Part shown: piece by piece, positions 54,182 to 63,832 of the stretch
Layout: the number at the start of each line of letters is the position of its first letter
Position numbering within the stretch: position 1 is the first letter of the stretch
Origin: Clostridium sp. CAG:411
Lineage (GTDB): Bacteria > Bacillota > Clostridia > Lachnospirales > Lachnospiraceae
Direction: 5' to 3'
Assembly (NCBI GenBank): GCA_000437275.1
Contig: FR899719.1
Span: forward strand, 46,033 to 110,032
DNA length: 64,000 nucleotides
Translations under genes and position numbers: made by a program
The notes under the pieces: model-generated
Databases searched by the model: none
What the model was told of the DNA's origin: nothing
The model's input: only the letters and a program-made list of their open reading frames with translations

Positions 54182-55240
54182 ATGGGTGCATTAAGAGAGC
54201 AGACAAAGGAAATAAAAATCGGTAATCGGATTTTAGGGGGAAGCAATCCGGTGTTGATTCAATCTATGACGAATACAAAAACGGAGGATGTGAAAGCTAC
54301 GGTAGAACAGATTTTACGGCTGGAGGAGGCTGGCTGTGAATTGATTCGCTGTGCAGTGCCTACTAAAGAGGCAGCAGTAGCATTAAAAAGTATAAAAAAA
54401 GAAATTCACATTCCGCTCATTGCTGATATTCATTTTGATTACCGTCTGGCAATTGCGGCTATGGAGAATGGAGCAGATAAAATACGGATTAATCCTGGAA
54501 ATATAGGAGATAACCAGAGAGTAAAGGCAGTCGTAGATGAAGCCAAGGCCCGTCAGATTCCAATCCGTGTCGGAGTAAACAGTGGTTCTCTTGAAAAGCA
54601 TTTAGTAGAGAAGTATCATGGGGTTACAGCGGAAGGAATTGTGGAAAGTGCGTTGGATAAGATAAAGTTAATTGAAGATATGGGCTATGATAATCTGGTC
54701 GTTAGTATTAAGTCATCGGATGTATTGATGTGTATCAAGGCGCATGAAATTATTGCAGAAAAAATAAAGTATCCGTTACATGTAGGAATTACCGAATCAG
54801 GAACCGTATATTCTGGAAATATAAAATCTTCAGTAGGATTGGGGGCAATTTTATATCAGGGAATTGGAAATACAATTCGTGTTTCTTTATCTGGAGATCC
54901 AGTAGAGGAGATTAAAACAGCTAAATTAGTATTAAAAACCTTAGGACTTCGAACAGGAGGAGTTGAGGTAGTATCCTGTCCAACCTGTGGAAGAACACAA
55001 ATTGATCTGATTGAATTGGCAAATCAGGTGGAGGATATGGTAAAAGATATTCCTTTGGACATAAAGGTTGCAGTCATGGGATGTGTCGTAAATGGACCGG
55101 GAGAAGCAAAAGAAGCGGATATAGGAATTGCAGGTGGAAAAGGTGAAGGACTTCTTATCAAGAAGGGTGAAATCATTAAAAAAGTACCAGAAGAACAATT
55201 GCTTTCTGCGTTAAGAGAGGAATTATTAAATTGGAAATAG
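54182..55240 (+). CDS. ispG: 4-hydroxy-3-methylbut-2-en-1-yl diphosphate synthase IspG (GcpE)
   Basis: This 352-residue enzyme is in the MEP pathway. The TIM-barrel part starts LGGSNPVLIQSMTNTKTEDV. The [4Fe-4S] ligands are Cys266 and Cys269 (SCPTCGRTQIDL) and Cys301 (MGCVVNGPGEA). ATGs other than 54182 are less suitable; ribosome site GGAGAG is close by. In B. subtilis this slot holds proS. Confidence 0.96.
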   Translation: MGALREQTKEIKIGNRILGGSNPVLIQSMTNTKTEDVKATVEQILRLEEAGCELIRCAVPTKEAAVALKSIKKEIHIPLIADIHFDYRLAIAAMENGADKIRINPGNIGDNQRVKAVVDEAKARQIPIRVGVNSGSLEKHLVEKYHGVTAEGIVESALDKIKLIEDMGYDNLVVSIKSSDVLMCIKAHEIIAEKIKYPLHVGITESGTVYSGNIKSSVGLGAILYQGIGNTIRVSLSGDPVEEIKTAKLVLKTLGLRTGGVEVVSCPTCGRTQIDLIELANQVEDMVKDIPLDIKVAVMGCVVNGPGEAKEADIGIAGGKGEGLLIKKGEIIKKVPEEQLLSALREELLNWK

Positions 55241-55348
55241 ATTGTATTTGGATGACAAGTGCGATTTTATGGTGCATGTAGATAATATTTTTTAGATTGA
55301 AATAGAAAACGGTAGAGAATTTAGGATTAAGAGAAAGAGGGATTAACT

Positions 55349-57772
55349 ATGCTTTTTTTTGAAGCATTTGATAATTTAACCGTCAGCAAAGATATGCAGG
55401 ATTTATTTGAACATGTTGATGTGAAAAAAATGGTGGCTTCCAAAGGGAAAAAACAACTGTCCATATATATAAAGAGTGATCGACTCATTACATTTACAAA
55501 CATAAAAAAGATGGAGTATCAGTTAAAAAAACAGGTATTTCAGAGTGCAATCAACGATATAGTGTTTGTAGAACAGTATGAATTATCAGAGCAATATACA
55601 GCAGAAAAATTGATGCCTATCTATTATGAAAGTTTTTTGCTGGAGTTAAAAGAAAAAAGCATTATTGATTTTGAAATTATTAATACGGCATCCTACGAAT
55701 TTGTTGGAAATCAATTAATTTTTGACTGCGAACGTAATTTCTTATCCGTTAAACGTTCAGCCGAGTTGAGAGAATATTTTCAAAACCTTTTTTTAGAACG
55801 TTTTGGATATGAGGTTCAGGTGGAATTTAAGTATCATGATGCACCGAAAAAAGAAGAAGAGGAAGAATTTTTTGTTCCGTATTTTAGTAAGGAGATAAAG
55901 GAAAAAACGGTAGAAAAAGAAAAAACTTCTGAAAAAAAGGTGGCAAAGGAGAAAGAGCCTGCAAAAGCAGAGAAAAAAGAATGGAAACGGTTTGATAAAA
56001 GCAAATCTGCCTATAGAAGACTTCCAGACGATCCTGATATTATTTATGGTCGTTCTTTTGAAGGGGATAGTGTACCAATCAGTGAAATTGTAGATGAGAT
56101 TGGTGAGGTTGTAATCGTTGGAAAGATATTAAGTAAAGAAGAACGAGAAATCAGAAACGAAAAGACCATTGTCATATTTAATGTTACGGATTTTACGGAT
56201 ACCATCACTGTAAAAATATTTGTTAAAAATGAGCAACTAGAGGATATTAGTGGAAAACTTTCCAAAGGTGCATTTGTTCGAATAAAAGGAATGGCAGTGT
56301 TTGATCGTTTTGATAAAGAAATTACAATCGGTTCTGTTGTGGGAATTAAGACCATTGGAGATTTTACAACAAAACGAGAGGATCACAGTCCAAAGAAACG
56401 AGTGGAACTTCATGCTCATACTCTAATGAGTGATATGGATGCAGTAGTGGATGTAAAGACGATGATTAAACGTGCGAAATCATGGGGACACAAGGCAATT
56501 GCCATTACGGATCATGGTGTGGTACAGTCCTTTACGGAGGCAGCCCATTGTCTGGACAAAGATGATGATTTTAAGATTATCTATGGAATGGAAGGATATT
56601 TGGTAGATGATGTAAAGGATATTGTGGAAAATGATAAAGGACAAAGTCTGGACGATGCTTGTGTTGTATTTGATATTGAGACAACGGGATTTAGTGCTAC
56701 AAGAGATCGTATTATAGAAATTGGTGCTGTAAAAGTAATAGAAGGGAAAATTGTAGATAAATATAGTACCTTTGTAAATCCGGATATACCAATTCCTTTT
56801 GAAATTGAAAATCTGACACATATTACAGATGAAATGGTTATGGATGCACCTATGATTGATGTAATCTTACCGCAGTTTTTGGAATTTTGTAAAGGATGTA
56901 TTTTAGTTGCACATAATGCGTCTTTCGATGTAGGATTTATTCGAACGAAGGCAGCAGAGATGCAAATTGAAACGGATTTTACAGTTGTTGATACGGTTGG
57001 GCTTGCCAGAATGTTGCTGCCAAAATTGAATCGTTTTAAATTAAATGTAGTAGCAAAAGAGTTGCATGTTTCTTTGGAAAGTCATCATAGAGCGGTGGAT
57101 GATGCGGGAGCGACAGCGGAAATTTTTGTGAAATTTATCGCAATGTTAAAAGAAAAAGGCATCACCACCTTACTTGATATTAATAAATCGGGAAAATTAT
57201 CGCCAGAGGTCATTAAAAAGTTACCAACGTATCATGTTATTATATTGGCGAAAAATGAACTGGGACGTATTAACTTATACCGTTTGGTTTCGAAATCTCA
57301 TATTGAGTATTATAACAGAAGACCGAGAATACCAAAAAGTTTGTTGGAAGAAAACCGAGAAGGGTTAATTATTGGTTCTGCATGTGAAGCGGGTGAATTG
57401 TATCGTGCTTTGGTCCGCAAAGAGTCACAGGATGAAATTACAAGAATTGTAAATTTCTATGATTATTTGGAGATTCAACCGATTGGAAATAATGAATTTA
57501 TGAAACGTTCTGAAAAATCGGACTATGCTGACATTACAACAGATGAGGATTTACAGGAATACAATAAAAAGATCGTAGAGTTAGCAGAACAGTTCCACAA
57601 GCTCTGTGTAGCCACTTGCGATGTGCATTTCCTTGATCCTGAAGATGAGGTGTACCGTCGGATTATTATGGCAGGCCCGTCGGATTATTATGGCAGGAAA
57701 GGGATTTGCAGATGCGGATATGCAGCCGCCTTTATATTTACGAACAACAGAAGAGATGTTGGAAGAATTTAA
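55349..57772 (+). pseudogene. polC: PolC DNA polymerase III alpha, N-terminal part (frame broken near 57676)
   Basis: This part is 807 codons to the frame's stop; the true sequence is lost after about residue 775. It carries the N-terminal domains, a Lys/Glu linker (about 175-215) and the OB fold (GEVVIVGKILSKEEREIRNE). A PHP half follows with RVELHAHTLMSDMDAV and ITDHGVVQSF. The 3'-5' exonuclease has VVFDIETTGF, AHNASFDVGF and HRAVDDAGA. Ribosome site AGAGGGA. After MAG the frame runs into an unrelated tail and a stop. Removing one 22-base insertion joins it to the downstream part as a normal 1464-residue PolC. Confidence 0.92.
57655..57697 (+). repeat. 21-bp direct duplication plus one C inside polC
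   Basis: Bases 57655-57675 and 57677-57697 are identical 21-base copies separated by a single C at 57676, so the net insertion is 22 bases (+1 frame). The spare C sits in a CCC run (57676-57678). With one C fewer, the duplication would be in frame and repeat the residues RRIIMAG. Confidence 0.97.
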
Positions 57773-59765
57773 GTATTTAGGAAGTGAAAAGGCTGAGGAA
57801 GTAGTTATTACGAATACTAATAAGGTCGCAGATATGATTGAATACATTTCTCCTGTGCGTCCGGATAAATGCCCTCCGGTCATTGAAAACTCGGATCAGG
57901 ATTTGCGTCAAATATGTTATGATAAGGCGCATTCTATGTATGGAGATCCACTTCCAGAACCAGTTGAGAGTCGATTAGAAAAAGAGCTTACATCTATTAT
58001 CGGAAATGGATTTGCCGTAATGTACATTATTGCACAGAAGCTTGTATGGAAGTCAAACGAGGATGGATATTTAGTTGGTTCCAGAGGTTCTGTTGGTTCG
58101 TCCTTTGTTGCTACCATGTCGGGAATTACAGAGGTAAATCCGTTACCGGCACATTATTATTGTGAAAATTGTCATTATTCAGATTTTGATTCAGAAGAAG
58201 TAAAGGCATATGCAGGAAAGTCTGGTTGTGATATGCCGGATAAACTGTGTCCGGTTTGTGGAGAGCCGCTAATGAAGGATGGACATGAAATTCCATTTGA
58301 AACATTCCTTGGCTTCTATGGGGATAAAGAGCCAGATATTGATTTGAACTTTTCAGGAGAATATCAGAACCATGCACATGACTATACCGAGGTTATATTT
58401 GGAGATGGACAGACATTTCGTGCAGGAACAATAGGTACTCTAGCGGAAAAAACAGCCTTTGGCTATGTTTATAAATATTTTGAAGAAAAAGAAATTCATA
58501 AAAGAAGACCAGAAATGGAACGAATTGCACAGGGGTGTGTTGGAGTAAGAAGAACCACGGGACAGCATCCGGGAGGAATTGTAGTATTGCCAATCGGAGA
58601 GGAAATCTATTCATTTACTCCCGTACAAAGACCAGCCAATGATATGACAACACAAACAATTACCACACATTTTGATTACCATTCTATTGACCATAACTTA
58701 TTGAAACTAGATATTCTGGGACACGATGATCCTACCATGATTCGAATGTTGGAGGATTTGACAGGAGTGGATGCAAAGACGATACGTTTTGATGATGAGA
58801 AGGTACTTTCCTTGTTTGCCAATTTGGATGCTTTGCACATTACCGCGGAGGATTTGGATGGTTGTGATTTGGGTTCCCTTGGTGTACCTGAATTTGGTAC
58901 AGAATTTGTTATGCAGATGCTTCGAGATACACAGCCGAAAACTTTTTCTGATTTGGTTCGTATTTCTGGGTTATCGCATGGAACGGATGTATGGTTAAAT
59001 AATGCACAGTATTTTATTGCACAGGGAAATTGTGAACTGTCTACAGCCATTTGTACGCGTGATGATATTATGACGTATTTAATTCATATGGGAGTAGAGA
59101 ATGGTCTGGCATTTAAAATCATGGAAAGCGTACGAAAAGGAAAAGGATTGCAGGATCACATGGTAGAAGCTATGAAAGAAGCGGGAGTACCAGAGTGGTA
59201 TATGGAATCCTGTCGAAGAATTAAGTACATGTTCCCAAAGGCACATGCGGCAGCCTATGTTATGATGGCATTCCGTATTGCCTATTTTAAAGTATATTAT
59301 CCATTAGCCTATTATGCAGCGTTCTTCAGTATTCGTGCATCTTCCTTTAACTATGAATTGATGTGTCTGGGAAGAGAGCGTTTAGAGTATCATATGGCAG
59401 ATTATAAGAGAAGAAGTAATGAGTTGACGGCAAAAGAGCAAGATACATTAAAGGATATGAAACTAGTATTAGAAATGTATGCAAGGGGATTTGAATTTGC
59501 ACCGATTGATATTTATACAGCAAAAGCCAGATATTTTCAGATTGTAGATAGAAAGTTAATGCCTTCTCTTAGTACGATTGATGGATTGGGAGATAAAGCG
59601 GCAGATGCTGTAGTAGAAGCTGCAAAACAAGGAAAATTTTTATCTAGACAAGATTTTAAAAATCGATGTAAAGTTAGTAGTACAGTAACAGATTTAATGG
59701 CAGACTTAGGTTTGCTGGGAGATTTGCCAATGACCAATCAGATGTCATTGTTGGATTTTCTGTAA
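57690..59765 (+). pseudogene. polC: PolC DNA polymerase III alpha, C-terminal part
   Basis: The frame is open from 57621 but true PolC sequence resumes at the ATG 57690 (MAGKGFADADMQPPLYLRTT). It holds the palm (DGYLVGSRGSVGSSFVATM), a four-Cys zinc site (CENCHYSDF, CPVCGEP) and the catalytic Asp motif EPDIDLNFSGEYQ. The finger and HhH regions end in LSTIDGLGDKAADAVVEAAK. No ribosome site stands before 57690. The break falls between the PHP/exonuclease half and the polymerase core. Whether the cell makes a two-part enzyme, recodes, or the break is an error cannot be told here. Confidence 0.92.
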
Positions 59766-59827
59766 GAGAAGGGGAAGAGTTAAGATTTATTTTTCGATTT
59801 TCTTATAGGAGAAATGTTTTAAAGCAT

Positions 59828-59909
59828 AAAAAGGATGTATGCATGATTGCTTTCTAAAAGGAAACGTTTAGAGAGTGGCACATGGCATACATCCTTTTTG
59901 TATTTCTTT
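59828..59909 (+). terminator. Bidirectional terminator between polC and the convergent carboxypeptidase gene
   Basis: AAAAAGGATGTATGC (59828-59842) pairs perfectly with GCATACATCCTTTTT (59885-59899), followed by a T-rich stretch. The A5 on the left gives a T-run on the minus strand. It serves both converging genes. The 42-base loop is unusually long. Confidence 0.85.
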
Positions 59910-59911
59910 TA

Positions 59912-60784
59912 TTATCTCATGGCATCCGCAATTTGAACTGCTTGCTCTTTTGTAATAATTGTATTTACGTTTTTAGTGATAGAGGAAGGCAGAATCTTTT
60001 TGTCAATGACATAAGCCAATGCTTTTAATTCATCTTGGGAACAAGAAGCACTGTTTTTATAAGTGTTACATTTCTTTTTTAACAGGTCGATTTGTTCCTC
60101 TGCCTGATCGGAAGCAGTAGTATCTTCTGTGTTAGAAGCGGTTGTTTGGTTGTAAAGAATACAAGAAAAGTCTAACACAGATAAGGTAGCGTTGGAATTT
60201 TTAGGTTTCAATTTGCTTCCAGAAATTTTATTGATCATAGAGAGCAAATTTTTTTGTGATGCCTTTTTTGTAGGGTAAAAACGGTCGGAAACAGAAAAGC
60301 AACCTTTATTATAATATTTTCGGATTAAAGTTTCTGTTTTTCGGTATCGAGTGTCCCAAAATCCCTTCTTATAAGCTAAATTTCCAGCTTTTCCCTGTTT
60401 AAAAGTATAATTTAACAGTTTTCGGATATCTGTATACATTTGACTGTTAGAACTATTTCCGAAAAAGGCACAAATAAGTTCATGCCCATTTTTATCTTTT
60501 GCAGTTGTAATTAAAACAGAACCAGCAGCTTTTGTAGTACCTGTTTTTCCACCGATGATCTGATAGAGAGAAGTATTATAAGATACTTTACCTAAAAATT
60601 TATTCGTATTATATATAGTAAAAGCCTTAACCTTTCCAGACTTTGGAACCCGATAACTGGATTTTGCCACAATGGAGCGTATGGTACTATTAGCCATGGC
60701 GTGTCGTGCAAGAATTGCAAAATCACTGGCGGTTGTATACGTTTTATTATAATTATCTCCAATATTTATTATAATTATCTCCAA
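59912..60784 (-). pseudogene. D-alanyl-D-alanine carboxypeptidase, C-terminal part (frame broken)
   Basis: The frame encodes 290 residues. True sequence starts after the duplication (IGDNYNKTYTTASDFAILAR). It holds the KTG-box (IIGGKTGTTKAAGSVLITTA). A roughly 200-residue tail follows, with Thr/Ser/Ala-rich spacer, whose end (IDKKILPSSITKNVNTIITK, then EQAVQIADAM) faintly resembles an S-layer-homology-like wall-binding module. Joined to the upstream part it would make a 449-residue low-molecular-weight penicillin-binding protein. Confidence 0.85.
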
Positions 60785-60787
60785 TAT
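60743..60787. repeat. 22-bp tandem duplication inside the carboxypeptidase gene
   Basis: Bases 60744-60765 are repeated exactly at 60766-60787, with one extra matching base on the left. Removing one unit restores a single minus-strand reading frame. The unit is AT-rich (TTATTATAATTATCTCCAAT and two more bases). Confidence 0.97.
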
Positions 60788-61283
60788 CCAGTCCGATTGG
60801 ATTGTCTAATACGGTATATGGTAAGGACAGTGCTTTTGCTTTTTTATTCATTGCCTTTACAAAAGAGGCAGTGTTTCCATAAGTTCCACATGCTAATACA
60901 ATGGCGGCATCAGCGGCAGAAGGTAGCAACAACATATGTAACAGGGAAGAAACGGAATAACTGCTTCCTGTTTTTAGCCCTACTACTGCGGCAGAAGATG
61001 GAACTTGTTTCAACATTTTTGGTGTAACTTTAATTTTTTTGGTAGTTTTGCATTTGTCTAAAACTACGAGAGCTGTCATCAGCTTTACGGTGCTGGCAGG
61101 ATAAATTTTATGTAGTGCATTTTTAGAGAGTAGTGTCTTTCCTGTATTTGCATCCATAATTACATAGGCATGTGCATGTACCGATGGAGCAGAAGCCGCC
61201 TGGACAGGAACTGCAGGTGTGCATACATGCAGAGTAAATGCCAATACTAAAAGAAAAGAACAAATTTTTTTCATGTGTTTCAT
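60753..61283 (-). pseudogene. D-alanyl-D-alanine carboxypeptidase, N-terminal part
   Basis: This is 176 residues to the broken frame's stop. A signal peptide covers about 1-30 (KKICSFLLVLAFTLHVCTPA). The catalytic SxxK motif is STVK in YPASTVKLMTALVVLD. The second motif, normally SxN, reads SAAD in LLLPSAADAAIVLA, so the usual Asn is replaced. It belongs to the DacF/PBP5-type S11 family that trims peptidoglycan pentapeptides. GTGAGG is 7 bases before the ATG. Confidence 0.88.
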
Positions 61284-61339
61284 AAATAAGCCTCACTTTC
61301 TATGTTATTCATTGCTATTTTGTGTTCCCTCTGTTCCTT

Positions 61340-61367
61340 AGTATAACAAAAATGTATTAATTTGCAA
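61340..61367 (-). promoter_or_regulatory. Predicted carboxypeptidase promoter (minus strand)
   Basis: On the minus strand: TTGCAA (61367-61362), 16-base spacer, TATACT (61345-61340), about 57 bases before the start codon. Confidence 0.5.
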
Positions 61368-61404
61368 ATTTTTTGATAAGTATGTCACATTTTGCTGCAT
61401 TCTG

Positions 61405-61413
61405 TGTTATACT
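61405..61413 (+). promoter_or_regulatory. Extended -10 promoter element before the P-type ATPase
   Basis: TGTTATACT (61405-61413) is a TGN-TATACT extended -10 box. No good -35 is seen 16-18 bases upstream. It lies 86 bases before the ATPase start. Confidence 0.4.
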
Positions 61414-61498
61414 GTTTAAAATACATATAGACAAAAGAAAATATGTAGGATGAACAAGTATACAGAATGAATGAAGAGGAAAACAAGGAAGTCTTAAT

Positions 61499-63832
61499 AT
61501 GAAAGAGAAAAAAGGATTAAATCAGCAGGAAGTAGAAGAACGGATACGGAAAGGAAAAACAAATGCAGCTTGTGATGTGGCATCAAAATCAGTAAAAGAA
61601 ATTGTATTTGGAAATATTTTTACTTTTTTTAATGGATTAAATTTGGTGTTAGCGTTATGTGTTGCGTTGGTACATTCCTTCCGAAATATGTTGTTTTTGG
61701 GTGTGATTTTCTGGAATGCCGTAATTGGAATTGTACAGGAGTTACGGGCAAAAAAAGTATTGGATCGCATGGCACTTTTAATGGAAAGTAAAGTGTTTGT
61801 TTGGCGAGATGGTAAACGTATACAGATCGCTTCGACAGAGATTGTGCAGGATGATTGGATAGAGATTCATGCGGGAGAGCAAATCTGTGCAGATGCACAA
61901 GTGTTAGAAGGTTGCTGTGAAGTAGATGAAAGTATGTTGACAGGAGAAAGCGATGCAGTCGAAAAGGTAGCAGGAGATAAATTATTTTCGGGTAGCTATT
62001 TGGTTAGTGGAATGGTACTGGCACAGGTTGTTTCTGTAGGTGCAGATAGTTATGCAAATCAACTGGTAAAACAGGTAAAAACCACAAAAAAGACAAAATC
62101 AGAAATTCAGGATTCTATTGATAAGATTATTAAAATATTATCCGTATTTGTGGTTCCATTGGGAATTGCCATGTTTATCAAAGAATACTATTTTTTGGAT
62201 TTGGGATTGAAAGCGGCTGTGGAAAAGACGGTAGCTTCTATTGTTAATATGATACCAGACGGATTGGTACTGTTATCTAGTGTGGTAATGGCGGTAAGTG
62301 TGATAAAACTTGCAAGACAAAAGGCGATTGTACAGGGATTGTTCAGCATTGAAAATTTAGCCAGAGTGGATGTGCTTTGTCTGGATAAGACGGGTACGAT
62401 TACGCAGGGTACGATGGAAGTAACGGATGAAATTATTTTTGAAAAAGAAAAACTGCACGAACGAATTTGTGCATATTTGACAGCCATATCTGAAGATACC
62501 AGTACCTCAGAGGCAATTCGTAAAAAATATTCGGAGAAGATTAACTGGAATGTAAAACAAACCGTGGATTTTTCCTCGAAAAGAAAATGGGGTGCGGTAG
62601 AATTTGAAAAGGAAGGTACGTTTTTATTGGGAGCACCGGAAATGCTTCTTGGAGAGGCGTATGCAAACTATAAACTTCAGGTAGATCCGTATTTGGAACG
62701 TGGAGAGAGGATTCTTGCCTTTGTAAAGCTTCTAGAAGGAGACAGCAAGCAAGGGCGAATAGAAAGGGTACAACCTCTGAGTTTTCTTGTATTACGGGAT
62801 AATCTTCGTCCTCATGTCAAAGAGACATTGGATTATTTTAGGGAACAGGGAATACGTCTTGTATTGATTTCAGGAGATAATCCTAAAGCAGTAATGAAAA
62901 TTGGAAAGCGAGCAGGGCTGTCGGATGCTGAAAATTATATTGATGCCAGAGAATTAAAAACACCAGAACAGATTGCGGTTGCGGTGAAACGCTATACGGT
63001 ATTTGGAAGAGTGACACCAGAGCAAAAGAGAGAATTGGTGCAGGCATTACAGCATCAGGGACATACAGTAGCAATGACTGGAGATGGTGTGAATGATGTG
63101 CTGGCACTAAAAGAAGCAGATTGCAGCATTGTTATGGGAAGCGGTTGTGATGTGGCAAGAAAAACAGCAAAAGTAGTGTTGGAAAACTCGGATTTCGCTA
63201 CCATGCCTAAAATTCTGGCAGAAGGAAGAAGGGCAATCAACAATCTGGAACGTTCTGCATCTTTGTTTTTGACAAAGACTACCTTTTCCGTTTTGTTGTT
63301 GTTTTTATTTTTGGCAATACAAATTTCATATCCACTGATACCGATACAGATGACATTAATCGGTTCTCTCACGATTGGAGCACCAGCATTTTTGCTTACA
63401 TTGGAACCAAATTATAATGTGGTATCAGGTTCGTTTCTAAAAAAAGTGTTTGCCAGTGCGCTGCCGACAGGTTTACTTGCCTTAGGCAATGTTGTTGCGA
63501 TTGTTGTCGCTTCAGGGCCATTAAATTTGTCGGAAGCGGTTATTTCAACGATGACGGTGGTAGGCGTGGCTTTCGCAAATTTAACTTTAGTATTGCGTTT
63601 ATGTAGACCTTGGAATTGGAAAAAGGTTTCTATGGTATTAATACTATTGACGGGATTGATAGTTGCAGTTTTGTTTGCTGACAATATATTTATGTTTGTA
63701 TTAATTCCTGCCAAAGGATTGCTTGTTTTGGGAATTATGATGCTTGTGGACATTCTTATTTCCATGTTGATACAAATTTTTTGGAGTATGGAAAAGTATT
63801 ATAAAAATAGAGGAGGAATAGGAAATATATGA
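61499..63832 (+). CDS. P-type cation-transporting ATPase (CtpE-like)
   Basis: This 777-residue protein has the actuator TGES motif (MLTGESDAVEKV), the phosphorylated Asp296 in CLDKTGTITQG and the hinge TGDGVNDVLALKEAD. About eight or more membrane helices are present. The membrane motif MIPDGLVLLSSVVMA recalls the CtpE-type group linked to calcium uptake, rather than PEGLP of SERCA-type pumps. There is no N-terminal metal-binding Cys motif, arguing against a copper or cadmium pump. Ion specificity is inferred. Its stop overlaps the next start by 4 bases. Confidence 0.88.
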   Translation: MKEKKGLNQQEVEERIRKGKTNAACDVASKSVKEIVFGNIFTFFNGLNLVLALCVALVHSFRNMLFLGVIFWNAVIGIVQELRAKKVLDRMALLMESKVFVWRDGKRIQIASTEIVQDDWIEIHAGEQICADAQVLEGCCEVDESMLTGESDAVEKVAGDKLFSGSYLVSGMVLAQVVSVGADSYANQLVKQVKTTKKTKSEIQDSIDKIIKILSVFVVPLGIAMFIKEYYFLDLGLKAAVEKTVASIVNMIPDGLVLLSSVVMAVSVIKLARQKAIVQGLFSIENLARVDVLCLDKTGTITQGTMEVTDEIIFEKEKLHERICAYLTAISEDTSTSEAIRKKYSEKINWNVKQTVDFSSKRKWGAVEFEKEGTFLLGAPEMLLGEAYANYKLQVDPYLERGERILAFVKLLEGDSKQGRIERVQPLSFLVLRDNLRPHVKETLDYFREQGIRLVLISGDNPKAVMKIGKRAGLSDAENYIDARELKTPEQIAVAVKRYTVFGRVTPEQKRELVQALQHQGHTVAMTGDGVNDVLALKEADCSIVMGSGCDVARKTAKVVLENSDFATMPKILAEGRRAINNLERSASLFLTKTTFSVLLLFLFLAIQISYPLIPIQMTLIGSLTIGAPAFLLTLEPNYNVVSGSFLKKVFASALPTGLLALGNVVAIVVASGPLNLSEAVISTMTVVGVAFANLTLVLRLCRPWNWKKVSMVLILLTGLIVAVLFADNIFMFVLIPAKGLLVLGIMMLVDILISMLIQIFWSMEKYYKNRGGIGNI

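Noticed and set aside
57670..57700. Programmed +1 frameshifting in polC
   Set aside because: The codons at the joint (GCA GGC CCG TCG) are not a known slippery site and there is no stop codon or stimulatory hairpin right after them; duplication explains the break better.
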